From assembly GCA_022565395.1 (NCBI GenBank), contig JAIUMV010000022.1, forward strand, positions 1 to 60,228: 60,228 nt of DNA, written 5' to 3'. Shown in pieces: positions 51,808 to 60,228 of the stretch (the first letter of the stretch is position 1; each line of letters opens with the position of its first letter). Below the pieces are notes generated by a model, which did not search any database, was not told where the DNA came from, and saw only the letters and a program-made list of their open reading frames with translations. Origin of the DNA: Marinobacter sp. (GTDB lineage Bacteria; Pseudomonadota; Gammaproteobacteria; Pseudomonadales; Oleiphilaceae). Both the position numbers and the translations under genes were made by a program.

Positions 51808-53589
51808 ATGCAAGATGCGCGCAAGCCTTTGCCTATCACCGGGAAGCTGACCCTCAGCAACCTGTGCAATGCGTTGATGAGCAACGGCCATCTGCATCAG
51901 GACGACGCCGAGCGCATCCTTTCCTCCAATCTGGGGGCACAAAAGGCGCACCTGCACCCGCTGGAGCTTATGGCGGAAGCAGAACCCGTCAGCCCCCTCA
52001 GTCAACGCGTGCTGGACCTCGACTGGCTGACTCAATGGCTGGCGGACTGGGCTGAACAGCCTTGCTACCACATTGATCCGCTCAAGATTGATGTGCCAGC
52101 CATTTCCAAAGTCATGTCCTATGGCTACGCCACCCGTCATGACATACTGGCAGTGGATATCAACGCCAACCAAGTCACCATCGCCAGTGCCGAGCCTTTT
52201 CTGCAGGGGTGGGAAGACAACCTGCGCCATGTACTGAAAAAAGACATCCGTCGGGTGGTTGTCAATCCATCCGACCTGCGGCAGTTCACCGTGGAGTTTT
52301 ACCGGCTGGCTACTGCTGTCAGTAAGGCATCAGGCAACCAGAAGTCCCCATCGGGGAATCTGCACAATTTCGAGCAATTGCTGGAACTGGGCGACAACTC
52401 CCATCCCGATGCCAATGACCAGCATGTGGTCAGGATCGTGGACTGGCTGCTGCAATACGCCTTTGACCAACGCGCCAGTGATATCCACATCGAACCACGC
52501 CGCAGCATCACCCAGGTGCGTTTCCGTATCGATGGCGTGCTGCATAATGTCTATGAGTTTCCGGAGCAGGTGGGTGTCGCAGTTACCAGTCGCCTGAAGA
52601 TTCTCGGGCGCCTGAACGTGGCTGAAAAACGCCGCCCGCAAGATGGCCGCATCAAGACCCGAAAGCCAGACAACAGCGAAGTGGAGTTACGGCTCTCCAC
52701 GCTTCCAACGGCATTCGGCGAAAAGATGGTCATGCGAATCTTTGACCCGGACGTCCTGCTAAAGGGCTTTCACCAGTTGGGCTTCGCTCGCGAGGATCGG
52801 GAACAGTGGGACCGCATCATTCACCAACCCCACGGCATCGTGCTGGTCACCGGCCCCACCGGTTCCGGTAAGACGACCACCCTCTACTCCACCTTGAAAC
52901 AGTTGGCGACCCCTGAGGTCAATATCTGCACCATTGAAGACCCCATTGAGATGATGGAGCCCGCCTTCAACCAGATGCAGGTTCAGACCGGTATTGATCT
53001 GACGTTCGATGCTGGCGTCCGGGCGCTGATGCGCCAGGATCCGGACATTATCATGATCGGCGAGATACGGGACCTGAAAACCGCTGAAATGGCCGTTCAG
53101 GCTGCCTTGACCGGCCACCTGGTCCTCTCCACCCTGCATACCAATGACGCGCCCAGTGCCATTACCCGATTACTTGAACTGGGGATACCCGCCTACCTCC
53201 TCCGCGCTACCATGCTTGGCGTCATGGCACAGCGTTTGGTACGCACCCTGTGCCCCCATTGCAAAGCGCCGACCCAGGTGGATGACCAGGCCTGGCGCGA
53301 TCTGGCCCGCCCCTGGAAAGCGCCTTTGCCAGACCAGGTATTTGAGCCCCAAGGCTGCCTTGAATGCCGCAATACCGGCTACATGGGCCGGGTCGGTGTG
53401 TATGAGATGCTGGAACTGAGCGGTGCACTGCGCACTCAGATCAATGACCAGTGCGAAATTGACACCCTGCGGGTAGCCGCTTACAAACACGGCATGAAGT
53501 CACTACGCCTCAGCGGCGCACAAAAAGTCGCCAATGGCCTAACCACCATCGAGGAAATCCTGCGCGTGACCCCGGAGAGTCAGCGCTGA
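51808..53589 (+). CDS. GspE/PulE family secretion ATPase (orphan)
   Basis: A 593-residue hexameric ATPase of the type II secretion/type IV pilus PulE-PilB family. An N-terminal T2SSE_N-like domain is followed by the N2 linker (ASDIHIEPRRSITQVRFRID), Walker A GPTGSGKTTTLYS with Lys355, Walker B (DPDIIMIGEIRD), and a zinc-binding loop with CPHC and CLEC pairs. ATG 51808 follows GGAG by seven bases. No secretin, pseudopilin or GspF/PilC gene is nearby, so the machinery it serves is not visible here. It starts 19 bases after the DUF2069 gene. Confidence 0.9.
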   Translation: MQDARKPLPITGKLTLSNLCNALMSNGHLHQDDAERILSSNLGAQKAHLHPLELMAEAEPVSPLSQRVLDLDWLTQWLADWAEQPCYHIDPLKIDVPAISKVMSYGYATRHDILAVDINANQVTIASAEPFLQGWEDNLRHVLKKDIRRVVVNPSDLRQFTVEFYRLATAVSKASGNQKSPSGNLHNFEQLLELGDNSHPDANDQHVVRIVDWLLQYAFDQRASDIHIEPRRSITQVRFRIDGVLHNVYEFPEQVGVAVTSRLKILGRLNVAEKRRPQDGRIKTRKPDNSEVELRLSTLPTAFGEKMVMRIFDPDVLLKGFHQLGFAREDREQWDRIIHQPHGIVLVTGPTGSGKTTTLYSTLKQLATPEVNICTIEDPIEMMEPAFNQMQVQTGIDLTFDAGVRALMRQDPDIIMIGEIRDLKTAEMAVQAALTGHLVLSTLHTNDAPSAITRLLELGIPAYLLRATMLGVMAQRLVRTLCPHCKAPTQVDDQAWRDLARPWKAPLPDQVFEPQGCLECRNTGYMGRVGVYEMLELSGALRTQINDQCEIDTLRVAAYKHGMKSLRLSGAQKVANGLTTIEEILRVTPESQR

Positions 53590-53605
53590 GAGGTATAGCA
53601 GCTGC

Positions 53606-54658
53606 TCATGCCCCAGGCCGCATGCCGCACTGTTCAAGCAGTGCCTGCCAGGCCTGGGTATGACGTGCCATAGCAATATCCAGGCGCGACCATAAGCTGG
53701 CAGGATCATCGTTGGCCAGATACAGACGGTAGTACGCCCGAAAGCCGTCCGGCATCACCTCATCCAGTAGTTCCGCCAGGCTGACCAGTTCCGGTATCAG
53801 TGCGTCCCTGCCACGCTGCACCTGTGCCATATAGGGTTGCACCTCCCCCACGTAGACACTGGCGAACATGCTCTGCAAAGTATCTGACCGGTTGTTGCGG
53901 CGCCCGCCAATACAAAGAGGGCGGTCACCGAGCCGACCTTCCAGCACCTGAGCGGCGTCATTCAACCGGGCCGCCAGCAGCTCTGCGCTCTTCATCAGCT
54001 GCCCAACCTGATGCTTAGCCTGCCAGCGCTGATGAACAGCCCCCAGAAAGTCCAGCTCAACCTGCAGCTCCCCGGCAAGCAAGGCCGCCAACTGGCGATT
54101 CAGATGGGCGAGGTCGTTTGCCAGGTCCGAGGTGGTGGTATGGGTGGCGTCCAGGGGAAAATAGCCACGGGTGCGGGTAAACAGGGATTCGATTTCTTCC
54201 ACACCCCAGGTGGCATTCCAGACGGCCAGCGGGAGGCTGGCAAGTTTGCTGTCCCGAGCCGAAGCGACCGACGCGTAAAGATTACTTTCTGCACGCAGTG
54301 CCGGCAGACAGTCACCTGCGGCCAGGATGAAGCGCACCTCATAACGCAGACGGTTGGCAGGCTGTATCACTCGCCCCAGCGCAGACGCCCGCTCCCCGAC
54401 AATAAACTGCAGGTCGCAGCCGAACAGAGCCAGAAAGTCCAGCATACCCATATCGGGGGTGGGAAGTTCCAGGGTACGGTCACGCCGTCGTGGCAAAGGG
54501 GGTGGGCTGGCGACGGGGGATAATTGGGGGGAGGTTTCCAGCACCCGCCCCAATCGCTCCACGTACTCGTCCATCAGGCTTTCAGGTTGACCAAAGGGAT
54601 TACAGCCAGCCAGCGCGACCACCAGCCACAGCAGCACTGAGCGTCGGGCATAGGCCAT
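53606..54658 (-). CDS. DUF3080 family lipoprotein
   Basis: A 350-residue protein with a lipoprotein signal (VLLWLVVALAGC lipobox) and a mature, mostly helical domain matching the DUF3080 family (LFGCDLQFIVGERASALGRV). Function is unknown; likely anchored to a periplasmic membrane face. It converges with the PulE-type ATPase gene (16 bases apart) and lies 41 bases from mtnC in the same direction, but a functional link to methionine salvage is not evident. Confidence 0.84.
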   Translation of the reverse strand: MAYARRSVLLWLVVALAGCNPFGQPESLMDEYVERLGRVLETSPQLSPVASPPPLPRRRDRTLELPTPDMGMLDFLALFGCDLQFIVGERASALGRVIQPANRLRYEVRFILAAGDCLPALRAESNLYASVASARDSKLASLPLAVWNATWGVEEIESLFTRTRGYFPLDATHTTTSDLANDLAHLNRQLAALLAGELQVELDFLGAVHQRWQAKHQVGQLMKSAELLAARLNDAAQVLEGRLGDRPLCIGGRRNNRSDTLQSMFASVYVGEVQPYMAQVQRGRDALIPELVSLAELLDEVMPDGFRAYYRLYLANDDPASLWSRLDIAMARHTQAWQALLEQCGMRPGA

Positions 54659-54699
54659 AAATCACCCCCTGAGCATTGCCCGCAACCCTGGCGGGATCA

Positions 54700-55422
54700 T
54701 CAGTCAAGCGTGCCTGGCAGCTCCACTGGTTTAACTGGCCTGATAAAGGCTTCAACCTCATCAAAGTTTCTGGCTATACGGCGCTCACTCTCGGGCAGTT
54801 CACCCTCACGCACTAACCAGACCGTCTGCATGCCAGTCTGTTCAGCTGCCTCCAGCTCTGCTTCGATATCCGACAGGAAGAGTACCGTTTGCGGCTCAAC
54901 TCCCAGATAGCTGAGGATGGCCTGGTAGCTGGCGGCTTCACGCTTACCACCGATGCGGGTATCAAAGTAGCCGCTGAAGAAAGGCGTCAGGTCACCCTGT
55001 TCGCTGAAGCCAAAAATCAGCCGCTGGGCCTGCTCGGACCCGGATGAATAAACATACAGGCGCAAGCCGCGGTCATGCCACTCGCGCAGATGATCGGCGG
55101 CATCGGCATACACATGCCCCTGGAAATCCCCGCGCTGATAGCCTTGTTCCCACAGCATACCCTGCAAGGCCTTCAACGGCGTAGCCTTGCGATCCTCAGC
55201 GATCCAGGTCAGCAGCGTCTCCACCAGTGCGTCGATATCCTCGGGGCTCTGGCCGGTCTCCGTTGCCACGGCATCCAGCTGTTCACGTACCTGCGGGTTG
55301 TCCGCCTGGTTGTCTTTGACGAACTGCGCCATATGCGTAGCGGCATAAGGAAAAAGTACCTCATGCACAAAAGAGATGGAGCTGGTGGTGCCCTCAATGT
55401 CGGTGAGGATAACCCTGATCAT
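54700..55422 (-). CDS. mtnC: Acireductone synthase (enolase-phosphatase E1)
   Basis: Methionine-salvage enzyme of the HAD superfamily that enolises and dephosphorylates 2,3-diketo-5-methylthiopentyl phosphate. The 240-residue product starts RVILTDIEGTTSSISFVHE, with the nucleophilic Asp in DIEGTTSS, then VYSSGSEQAQRLIFG and the magnesium-binding LFLSDIEAELEAA. ATG 55422 overlaps the mtnD stop (TGATG). Third gene of mtnB-mtnD-mtnC in transcription order. Confidence 0.96.
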   Translation of the reverse strand: MIRVILTDIEGTTSSISFVHEVLFPYAATHMAQFVKDNQADNPQVREQLDAVATETGQSPEDIDALVETLLTWIAEDRKATPLKALQGMLWEQGYQRGDFQGHVYADAADHLREWHDRGLRLYVYSSGSEQAQRLIFGFSEQGDLTPFFSGYFDTRIGGKREAASYQAILSYLGVEPQTVLFLSDIEAELEAAEQTGMQTVWLVREGELPESERRIARNFDEVEAFIRPVKPVELPGTLD

Positions 55423-55979
55423 CAGGCCACTCCTGCCAGGCTCTCATAGCGTGGCAACTGGCTGGCGATGGGCTCGCCGGTGAAACTGGCCACCCAACCC
55501 TCCGGGTTGGTAAACAGGCGGATACAGGTAAACTCCGGCGCAGGCCCCATATCAAACCAGTGGCGGGTACCGTCGGGCACACTGATCAGGTCATTCTTCT
55601 GGCACAGTACGGCATAGACCTGCTCATCAAAATGCAGGTAGAAGAGCCCCTGGCCGTGTACAAAAAAGCGAACCTCATCCTCGCTGTGGGTGTGCTCATC
55701 AAGGAACTTCTGACGGAATGCTTCTTTCTGGGGATGATCAGGCGTCAAGCTGACCACATCAGCCGTCTGAAACCCACATTCGGTTTTCAGTGCCGCCACC
55801 TCGTCCCCATAGGCCGCCAGAATATCTTCCTGACTGGCACCTGCCGGCAGGTCACGGGTTGGCCACTGCTCAAACCGCACGCCTCGGGCGGCCAGCAAAC
55901 GGGCAATTTCAACCGCGTCCTCAGTGACTGTTACCGGGGCATCCGGCTGGTTCTGGTTAAAGATGCTCAACGTAGTCAT
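55422..55979 (-). CDS. mtnD: Acireductone dioxygenase
   Basis: Cupin dioxygenase that turns acireductone into the keto acid precursor of methionine (iron form). The 185-residue product has metal ligands in DEHTHSEDEVRFFVHGQG (two His and one Glu) and a further His in DGTRHWFDMGP. Both ends overlap neighbours: its start with the mtnB stop (ATGA) and its stop with the mtnC start, giving a tightly coupled unit. Confidence 0.96.
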   Translation of the reverse strand: MTTLSIFNQNQPDAPVTVTEDAVEIARLLAARGVRFEQWPTRDLPAGASQEDILAAYGDEVAALKTECGFQTADVVSLTPDHPQKEAFRQKFLDEHTHSEDEVRFFVHGQGLFYLHFDEQVYAVLCQKNDLISVPDGTRHWFDMGPAPEFTCIRLFTNPEGWVASFTGEPIASQLPRYESLAGVA

Positions 55980-56602
55980 CGGCAGACCCTCATGGTTTCA
56001 AGCTCGCAAGCGAAAAGGAATTCAAAGGCTTCAACGTGGCGCAGGCAGTCCGCCATGGTACGCCCCCAGGTGTAGAGACCATGACCGCGAATCAGATAGC
56101 CTGGCTGGTTAGGATGATCCCGGAACCACTCCTGGGTGCGACGCGCGAGGTCGGGAATATCCTGGGTGTTATCGAACACCGGAATGATCAACTTCGACTC
56201 ATGTGTGTCCACGCCACTGAACGCTTTCTGCAACTCATAGCCTTCCAGCTCCAGCGCGTCCGCAGGGGCAATCACCCGGCTCAGCACGGTGGCGTTGACT
56301 GAATGGGTGTGCAGCACCGCGCCCACCTCCGGCCATAGCTCGTAAAGCACTGTATGCAGCAGCGTTTCAGCGGACGAGCGCGTCTCGCTTTGCACCGGCC
56401 GCCCCTGTAGATCAACCACCATGACGTCGCCAGCTCCGAGCTGACCCTTGTGTTTGCCGGACACGGTTATGGCAACGTGCTGGTCATCAATGCGCGCGGA
56501 ATAGTTGCTGCTGGTCGCCGGAGACCAACCCTGGCTGTACAGGAAACGACCGGCGTCAACAATGGACTGGGCGGCCGTCGCATATCGGGTTACATCAAAC
56601 AC
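55976..56602 (-). CDS. mtnB: Methylthioribulose-1-phosphate dehydratase
   Basis: Class II aldolase-fold zinc enzyme of methionine salvage. The 208-residue product has the signature GRFLYSQGWSPATSSNYSAR, zinc histidines in LHTHSVNATVLSR and a third in YLIRGHGLYTWGRT. GTG 56602 is chosen: it has GAGG eight bases upstream and gives the length of pseudomonad MtnB, whereas the frame extends 18 codons to a TTG at 56656 without a ribosome site. mtnA and an MTA phosphorylase are not in the window and must be elsewhere. Confidence 0.94.
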   Translation of the reverse strand: MFDVTRYATAAQSIVDAGRFLYSQGWSPATSSNYSARIDDQHVAITVSGKHKGQLGAGDVMVVDLQGRPVQSETRSSAETLLHTVLYELWPEVGAVLHTHSVNATVLSRVIAPADALELEGYELQKAFSGVDTHESKLIIPVFDNTQDIPDLARRTQEWFRDHPNQPGYLIRGHGLYTWGRTMADCLRHVEAFEFLFACELETMRVCR

Positions 56603-56665
56603 ACCTGGCACCTCATCAGGGTTGAGTGGCGCGACATTATAGGTTGCCGGTGGCAACCAATACAG

Positions 56666-57247
56666 TCATCGGCCACCATGAATTTCACGGTTATGCTGTT
56701 TTTCCTGATCGCCTTTGCGCAACAACAGGTAAACCGCACCAGTACCGCCATGATGGCGCTGCGCGGAATGGAAGGCCAGCACCGGATCAAGTTCCGGTAA
56801 CCACTTGGCGAGATAGCTCTTGAGGATGGCAATACCATCAGCGTTGCGCTCGCCCTTGCCGTGCAGAATCAGCACCGTCCGTAAACCGTAGCGATGGCAG
56901 TCACGCACATACTGAAACACCTCACGCCGCGCATCTTCCACCGTCATGCGGTGCAGGTCGAGCCGTGCTTCAATCTGGTACTGCCCCAGGCGCAGTTTGC
57001 GGAATACCCCGTGCTGGACGCCGGGACGCTGGAACGAGAGCACATCGTTACTGGTCAGCGGATCAACAATGTCCGCCGTCAGCGGATTGGCGTCTCTGAC
57101 CGGCAACTCAGCTGCGGCCCGCTGCCGCTCTAGGTGCCCGGGTGTAAGCTGCCTGGACGCCCGCACATTTGCCTCATTGCGGGGGCGAATACGCTTCACG
57201 TCCTGCATTTCCTCTAGAAACGTCAGTCGCTCATCTTTCGTTGTCAT
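56666..57247 (-). CDS. smrA: Smr/MutS2-type endonuclease family protein (SmrA-like)
   Basis: A 193-residue protein with an N-terminal charged region and a C-terminal Smr domain: LDLHRMTVEDARREVFQYV, VLILHGKGERN and QRHHGGTGAVYLLLRKG. Smr domains cut nucleic acids; recent work on E. coli SmrA/SmrB homologues connects some to rescue of collided ribosomes. Which activity this one has is not known. ATG 57247 is preferred to a TTG three codons upstream. It precedes mtnB by 63 bases. Confidence 0.88.
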   Translation of the reverse strand: MTTKDERLTFLEEMQDVKRIRPRNEANVRASRQLTPGHLERQRAAAELPVRDANPLTADIVDPLTSNDVLSFQRPGVQHGVFRKLRLGQYQIEARLDLHRMTVEDARREVFQYVRDCHRYGLRTVLILHGKGERNADGIAILKSYLAKWLPELDPVLAFHSAQRHHGGTGAVYLLLRKGDQEKQHNREIHGGR

Positions 57248-57457
57248 GCTGCACAAACATTCCTGCTGATATCGCTATGGCATCCCTGATACCTGCATCA
57301 GCGCATTGGGGAGCCTGTGGTTGAACTTTATCACTCAGGGTACGCGCTATAAAGAAATCCGGCCTGCTTTGGACGTGCCCGTTTCTACGACTAAAGGGCA
57401 AAGCACCGAGTTCCCTGGCTGGGCTACACTGGAGCCATAACAAAACAGGTAAACGTT

Positions 57458-59371
57458 ATGGCCAAGGCCCCGACAGACCCCCGACCACAAAATACCCGCG
57501 CCATCATGGCCTTTTTGCAGGAGCACCCACCCTTCTCTCATATGGAGGATGGCCACCTGGCGCATTTTGCCGAGCACGCGGCGCTGCGCTTCTATGCCGA
57601 TGGCGATGTGGTGCTGTCACCTGACGATGGGCCAGTAACCACTTTCAATGTGGTCAAACAGGGGCGCATTCAGGGTGAGCGGATTAACCCCAAGAATGGC
57701 GAGCCGGAAACCACCTTTGAAATCACCCGGGGCGAGTGTTTTCCGCTGGCCGCGCTGATCGGGGAGCGCCCGACCCGTACTCTCCACCGAGCGGTGGGCG
57801 ATACCTTCTGCCTGGTTTTGCGCCACCCCGATTTCGTCAAGCTGTTCGCTGAATGCGACACCTTCCGGGATTTTTGTTTGCGAGGGGTCAGCAGCCTGCT
57901 CGATCGGGTCAACCAACAGATTCAGAGCAGCGCGCAAGCATCCATTGGTGCATCCAACTCCCTCGACACACCCCTAGAGCGCTATGCCTTGCGTAATCCC
58001 ATTGTCTGCACGCCCGATCTGCCGATTCGCAAGGCGGTGGCCCGCATGCATGAAAACAACGTCGGCAGCATGGTGATCACCGACGACGAGCGCCGCCCCA
58101 TCGGCATTTTCACCCTGCGGGATTTACGCACGGTGGTGGCCGAGGAAACCGCACCTCTGGACTCGCCCATCAACCAGGTCATGACCCCTAACCCCTGCTG
58201 CCTGTCAGCCCATGCCGACGCCTTCCAGGCAGCGCTATTGATGGCAGAGCGTCACTTTGCACACATTTGCGTCACAGACGAGGAGCAGCGCCTGATTGGC
58301 GTGGTGTCAGAGCGGGACCTGTTTTCACTGCAGCGGGTGGATCTGGTCCACCTGGCCCGCACTATCGGTACCGCAACCCACCTGCGCACGCTAGTGAGCT
58401 TGCGTACCCAGGTTGCCCGGCTGGTGGATACCATGCTGGCACACGGCGCTGACTCCGGCCAGGTAGTCAAAATTATCACCACCCTGAATGACGTCACCGT
58501 GCGACGGGTGCTGGAACTGAACATCCGCAAGCAAGATCCAGGCATTCCCTTCAGTTGGCTGACCTTTGGCAGCGAGGGCCGTCAGGAGCAAACCCTGCTG
58601 ACAGATCAGGATAACGGCATTCTGTTTGACGCCCCGGACGGCATGACCGAAGATCAGGCCCGGGAGAAACTGCTACCGTTTGCCACTGTTGTCAATCAGG
58701 AACTGGCGGAGTGCGGCTTCACCCTCTGCAAAGGCAACATCATGGCCAGCAACCCCAAGCTGTGCCTGAGTTTGCGTGAATGGGACAACTGGTTTGAACG
58801 CTTTATCGAAGCCTCTACCCCGCAAAACCTGGTGTACTCCTCCATCTTTCTGGATATGCGTTCAGTCTTTGGGTCAGATCAGGCCTTCACTACCTTACGC
58901 GACGGCGTCGTCGCCCGCATCCGCAAGAATGCCCTGTTCCAGAAGATGCTTGCGGCCAATGCGGTTACCCGGCGCCCACCGCTGACACTTTTCCGCGGCT
59001 TTCGCTATGCACCTGACGGGGAGAAACACACCATCGACCTCAAGCGCCAGGGACTTTCGCCTTTCGTGGAGGCGGTTCGGGTGTTTGCGCTTGCTCATGG
59101 CATCACCGCGCCCAACACCCTGGAGCGCATCGACCGGCTGGCGGATAAAGATATCTTTGGCCGTAAGGATGCCAATGCCTGGAAGGAGGCCTACAGCCTT
59201 ATTCAGGCTATCCGCATGCGCGCCCATCAGGAACAGTTGGAGAAGCAACAACCCCTGAGCAATTACATCAACCCGGATGACCTCAACCCCCTTGACCAGC
59301 GCATTCTGAGGGAGTCTTTCCGGCAGGCCCAGCGGCTGCAAAGCAAGCTGGAAACCACCTATCAGCTATAG
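57458..59371 (+). CDS. cNMP-binding/CBS/DUF294 putative nucleotidyltransferase
   Basis: A 637-residue cytoplasmic regulator-like protein. In order: a cyclic-nucleotide-binding-like domain (about residues 20-140), two CBS domains (about 180-235 and 240-295; VGSMVITDDERRPIGIF and HICVTDEEQRLIGVV), a DUF294 nucleotidyltransferase domain with GSEGRQEQTLLTDQDNGI at 371-388 (the GlnD-like metal-binding GSxGRxE-x4-TDxD), and a C-terminal DUF294_C helical domain. It probably transfers a nucleotide to a partner under control of adenine nucleotides; the target is unknown. It is followed 11 bases later by an exonuclease gene, a pairing seen in other proteobacteria. Confidence 0.88.
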   Translation: MAKAPTDPRPQNTRAIMAFLQEHPPFSHMEDGHLAHFAEHAALRFYADGDVVLSPDDGPVTTFNVVKQGRIQGERINPKNGEPETTFEITRGECFPLAALIGERPTRTLHRAVGDTFCLVLRHPDFVKLFAECDTFRDFCLRGVSSLLDRVNQQIQSSAQASIGASNSLDTPLERYALRNPIVCTPDLPIRKAVARMHENNVGSMVITDDERRPIGIFTLRDLRTVVAEETAPLDSPINQVMTPNPCCLSAHADAFQAALLMAERHFAHICVTDEEQRLIGVVSERDLFSLQRVDLVHLARTIGTATHLRTLVSLRTQVARLVDTMLAHGADSGQVVKIITTLNDVTVRRVLELNIRKQDPGIPFSWLTFGSEGRQEQTLLTDQDNGILFDAPDGMTEDQAREKLLPFATVVNQELAECGFTLCKGNIMASNPKLCLSLREWDNWFERFIEASTPQNLVYSSIFLDMRSVFGSDQAFTTLRDGVVARIRKNALFQKMLAANAVTRRPPLTLFRGFRYAPDGEKHTIDLKRQGLSPFVEAVRVFALAHGITAPNTLERIDRLADKDIFGRKDANAWKEAYSLIQAIRMRAHQEQLEKQQPLSNYINPDDLNPLDQRILRESFRQAQRLQSKLETTYQL

Positions 59372-59382
59372 GGAGCATCAGG

Positions 59383-60090
59383 ATGCTGGACAAGGTAAAA
59401 GCCTGGCTCAATGACCATCTGACGGGGTCAACCGAGCATCATGACTTGCAGCATCTGGCCCCCGTCAAAGTGCTGGCGGGTCAGCACCTTACCGATACCC
59501 GCCTGATCGTGCTGGACCTTGAAACCACCGGCCTGAACGTCAACAAGGATGAAGTCATCGCCATTGGCGCAGTGGCTATTGACCGGCTGGAAATTCCGCT
59601 GGATGACCAGTTTGATCTGATTCTCAAACGTCCTGAGCTGGATATTCGGGAGACAGTACTGATTCACGGGATTGGCCCAGAGGCGCTCACCCGTGGCCAT
59701 GAAACTGAGGATGCGTTAATACACCTGCTGGAATGGGTCAACGGCGACCCCATCCTGGCCTTTCACGCCAACTTCGACCAGCGCTTTCTGGAAAAGGCCC
59801 TGAAGCAACGCCTTGGTTACACCGCCCCTCACGCCTGGCTGGATGTGGCTGAAATGCTCCCCGCACTCTTCCCTCAGGCCCGCCCCAACAGTCGCAGCCT
59901 GGATGGCTGGACCGATCACTTTCATCTGGAAGTCAGTGAACGTCACCACGCCGCAGCTGATGCCCTCGCCACCGCAGAGCTGGCGCTGATCTGTCTGCAC
60001 TACTGCCTGAAACAGGGCATATCCACCCTGTGCGAGCTGGACAAAAAACTCCGCTACCAACGTCAGCTAAATGCCATGCGCCGAGGCTAG
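59383..60090 (+). CDS. 3'-5' exonuclease, DnaQ-like DEDDh family
   Basis: A 235-residue exonuclease domain protein. Exo I is LIVLDLETTGLNVNKDEV (Asp and Glu), Exo II is in ILAFHANFDQRFLEKAL, and Exo III is HHAAADALATAELAL with the His-x4-Asp of the DEDDh class. It resembles the DnaQ/PolC exonuclease group but lacks the clamp-binding C-terminus of DnaQ epsilon and has an extra N-terminal helix, so it is a stand-alone nuclease of unknown substrate. Co-transcribed with the DUF294 gene and closed by a strong terminator. Confidence 0.9.
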   Translation: MLDKVKAWLNDHLTGSTEHHDLQHLAPVKVLAGQHLTDTRLIVLDLETTGLNVNKDEVIAIGAVAIDRLEIPLDDQFDLILKRPELDIRETVLIHGIGPEALTRGHETEDALIHLLEWVNGDPILAFHANFDQRFLEKALKQRLGYTAPHAWLDVAEMLPALFPQARPNSRSLDGWTDHFHLEVSERHHAAADALATAELALICLHYCLKQGISTLCELDKKLRYQRQLNAMRRG

Positions 60091-60133
60091 GCGCCCCTGT
60101 CGAGGCTGTGTGAAAACAGCCTCTAGAGCTGGC

Positions 60134-60167
60134 AAAATAACCGCGACATAGCTCGCGGTTATTTTTT
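60134..60167 (+). terminator. Intrinsic terminator after the exonuclease gene
   Basis: AAAATAACCGCGA (60134-60146) pairs with TCGCGGTTATTTT (60153-60165), a perfect 13-bp stem with a 6-nt loop, and the T-run continues to 60167. It ends the DUF294-exonuclease transcript. The remaining 61 bases to the window end show no coding or other signal. Confidence 0.92.
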
Positions 60168-60228
60168 ATGAGACACCTTGAAGGCACCCCTCGAAGTCAG
60201 ACGCTGTTGCTCCCACCTAGCGTTGAAG

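Overview
The window is an ordinary, densely coded chromosome segment of a gammaproteobacterium. Gene content and order (surE-pcm-DUF368-nlpD-rpoS; truD-ispF-ispD-ftsB-eno-kdsA-pyrG-tilS-accA-dnaE; metG-rsxABCDGE-nth; purM-purN; hda beside a CDP-alcohol phosphatidyltransferase) resemble the Pseudomonas/Marinobacter/Alcanivorax/Halomonas group. That placement is inferred from synteny and protein character, not from an rRNA gene; the window has no rRNA or tRNA gene, insertion sequence, prophage, CRISPR array or plasmid gene that I can see. No gap between genes exceeds about 235 bases.

Layout. 1-3.1 kb (+): the 3' end of valS, panE, and a PduO-type cobalamin adenosyltransferase. 3.1-9.3 kb (-): a chemoreceptor, ampE and ampD (muropeptide recycling), and a large DUF1631 protein. 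9.5-10.4 kb (+): nadC. 10.4-14.0 kb (-): yqcC-like, an orphan ParA ATPase, hda, a CDP-alcohol phosphatidyltransferase and DUF2066. 14.1-17.5 kb (+): purM, purN, an SDR and DUF3108. 17.5-21.3 kb (-): avtA, a yjaG-like DUF416 gene, dcd and apbC/mrp. 21.4-29.9 kb (+): metG, the six-gene rsx/rnf electron-transport operon and nth. 30.0-31.4 kb (-): a chalcone-isomerase-like exported protein and efpL. 31.5-32.3 kb (+): a solitary periplasmic binding protein. 32.5-49.8 kb (-): rpoS, nlpD, DUF368, pcm, surE, truD, ispF, ispD, ftsB, eno, kdsA, pyrG, tilS, accA and dnaE. 49.8-50.3 kb (-): a TlpA-like lipoprotein. 50.4-53.6 kb (+): arsC, wrbA, DUF2069 and an orphan GspE/PulE ATPase. 53.6-57.2 kb (-): DUF3080 lipoprotein, mtnC, mtnD, mtnB and smrA. 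57.5-60.1 kb (+): a cNMP/CBS/DUF294 protein and a DEDDh exonuclease, closed by a strong terminator.

The genes serve core functions: translation (valS, metG, tilS, truD, efpL), nucleotide synthesis (purM, purN, pyrG, dcd), envelope and isoprenoid/lipid precursors (ispD, ispF, kdsA, accA, ampD, nlpD, DUF368), replication (dnaE, hda), redox and stress (rsx, rpoS, surE, pcm), cofactor supply (panE, nadC, cobalamin) and methionine salvage (mtnBCD). Neighbours in an operon often overlap by one to four bases (TGATG or ATGA), suggesting translational coupling.

I found no clearly new biological system. The most useful leads are modest: an orphan ParA next to hda, a 10-bp-phased repeat cluster upstream of nadC, hairpins without U-tracts at tail-to-tail gene ends, two REP-like palindromes, three 70-residue tandem repeats in RsxC, an orphan PulE-type ATPase, and the DUF294/exonuclease pair.
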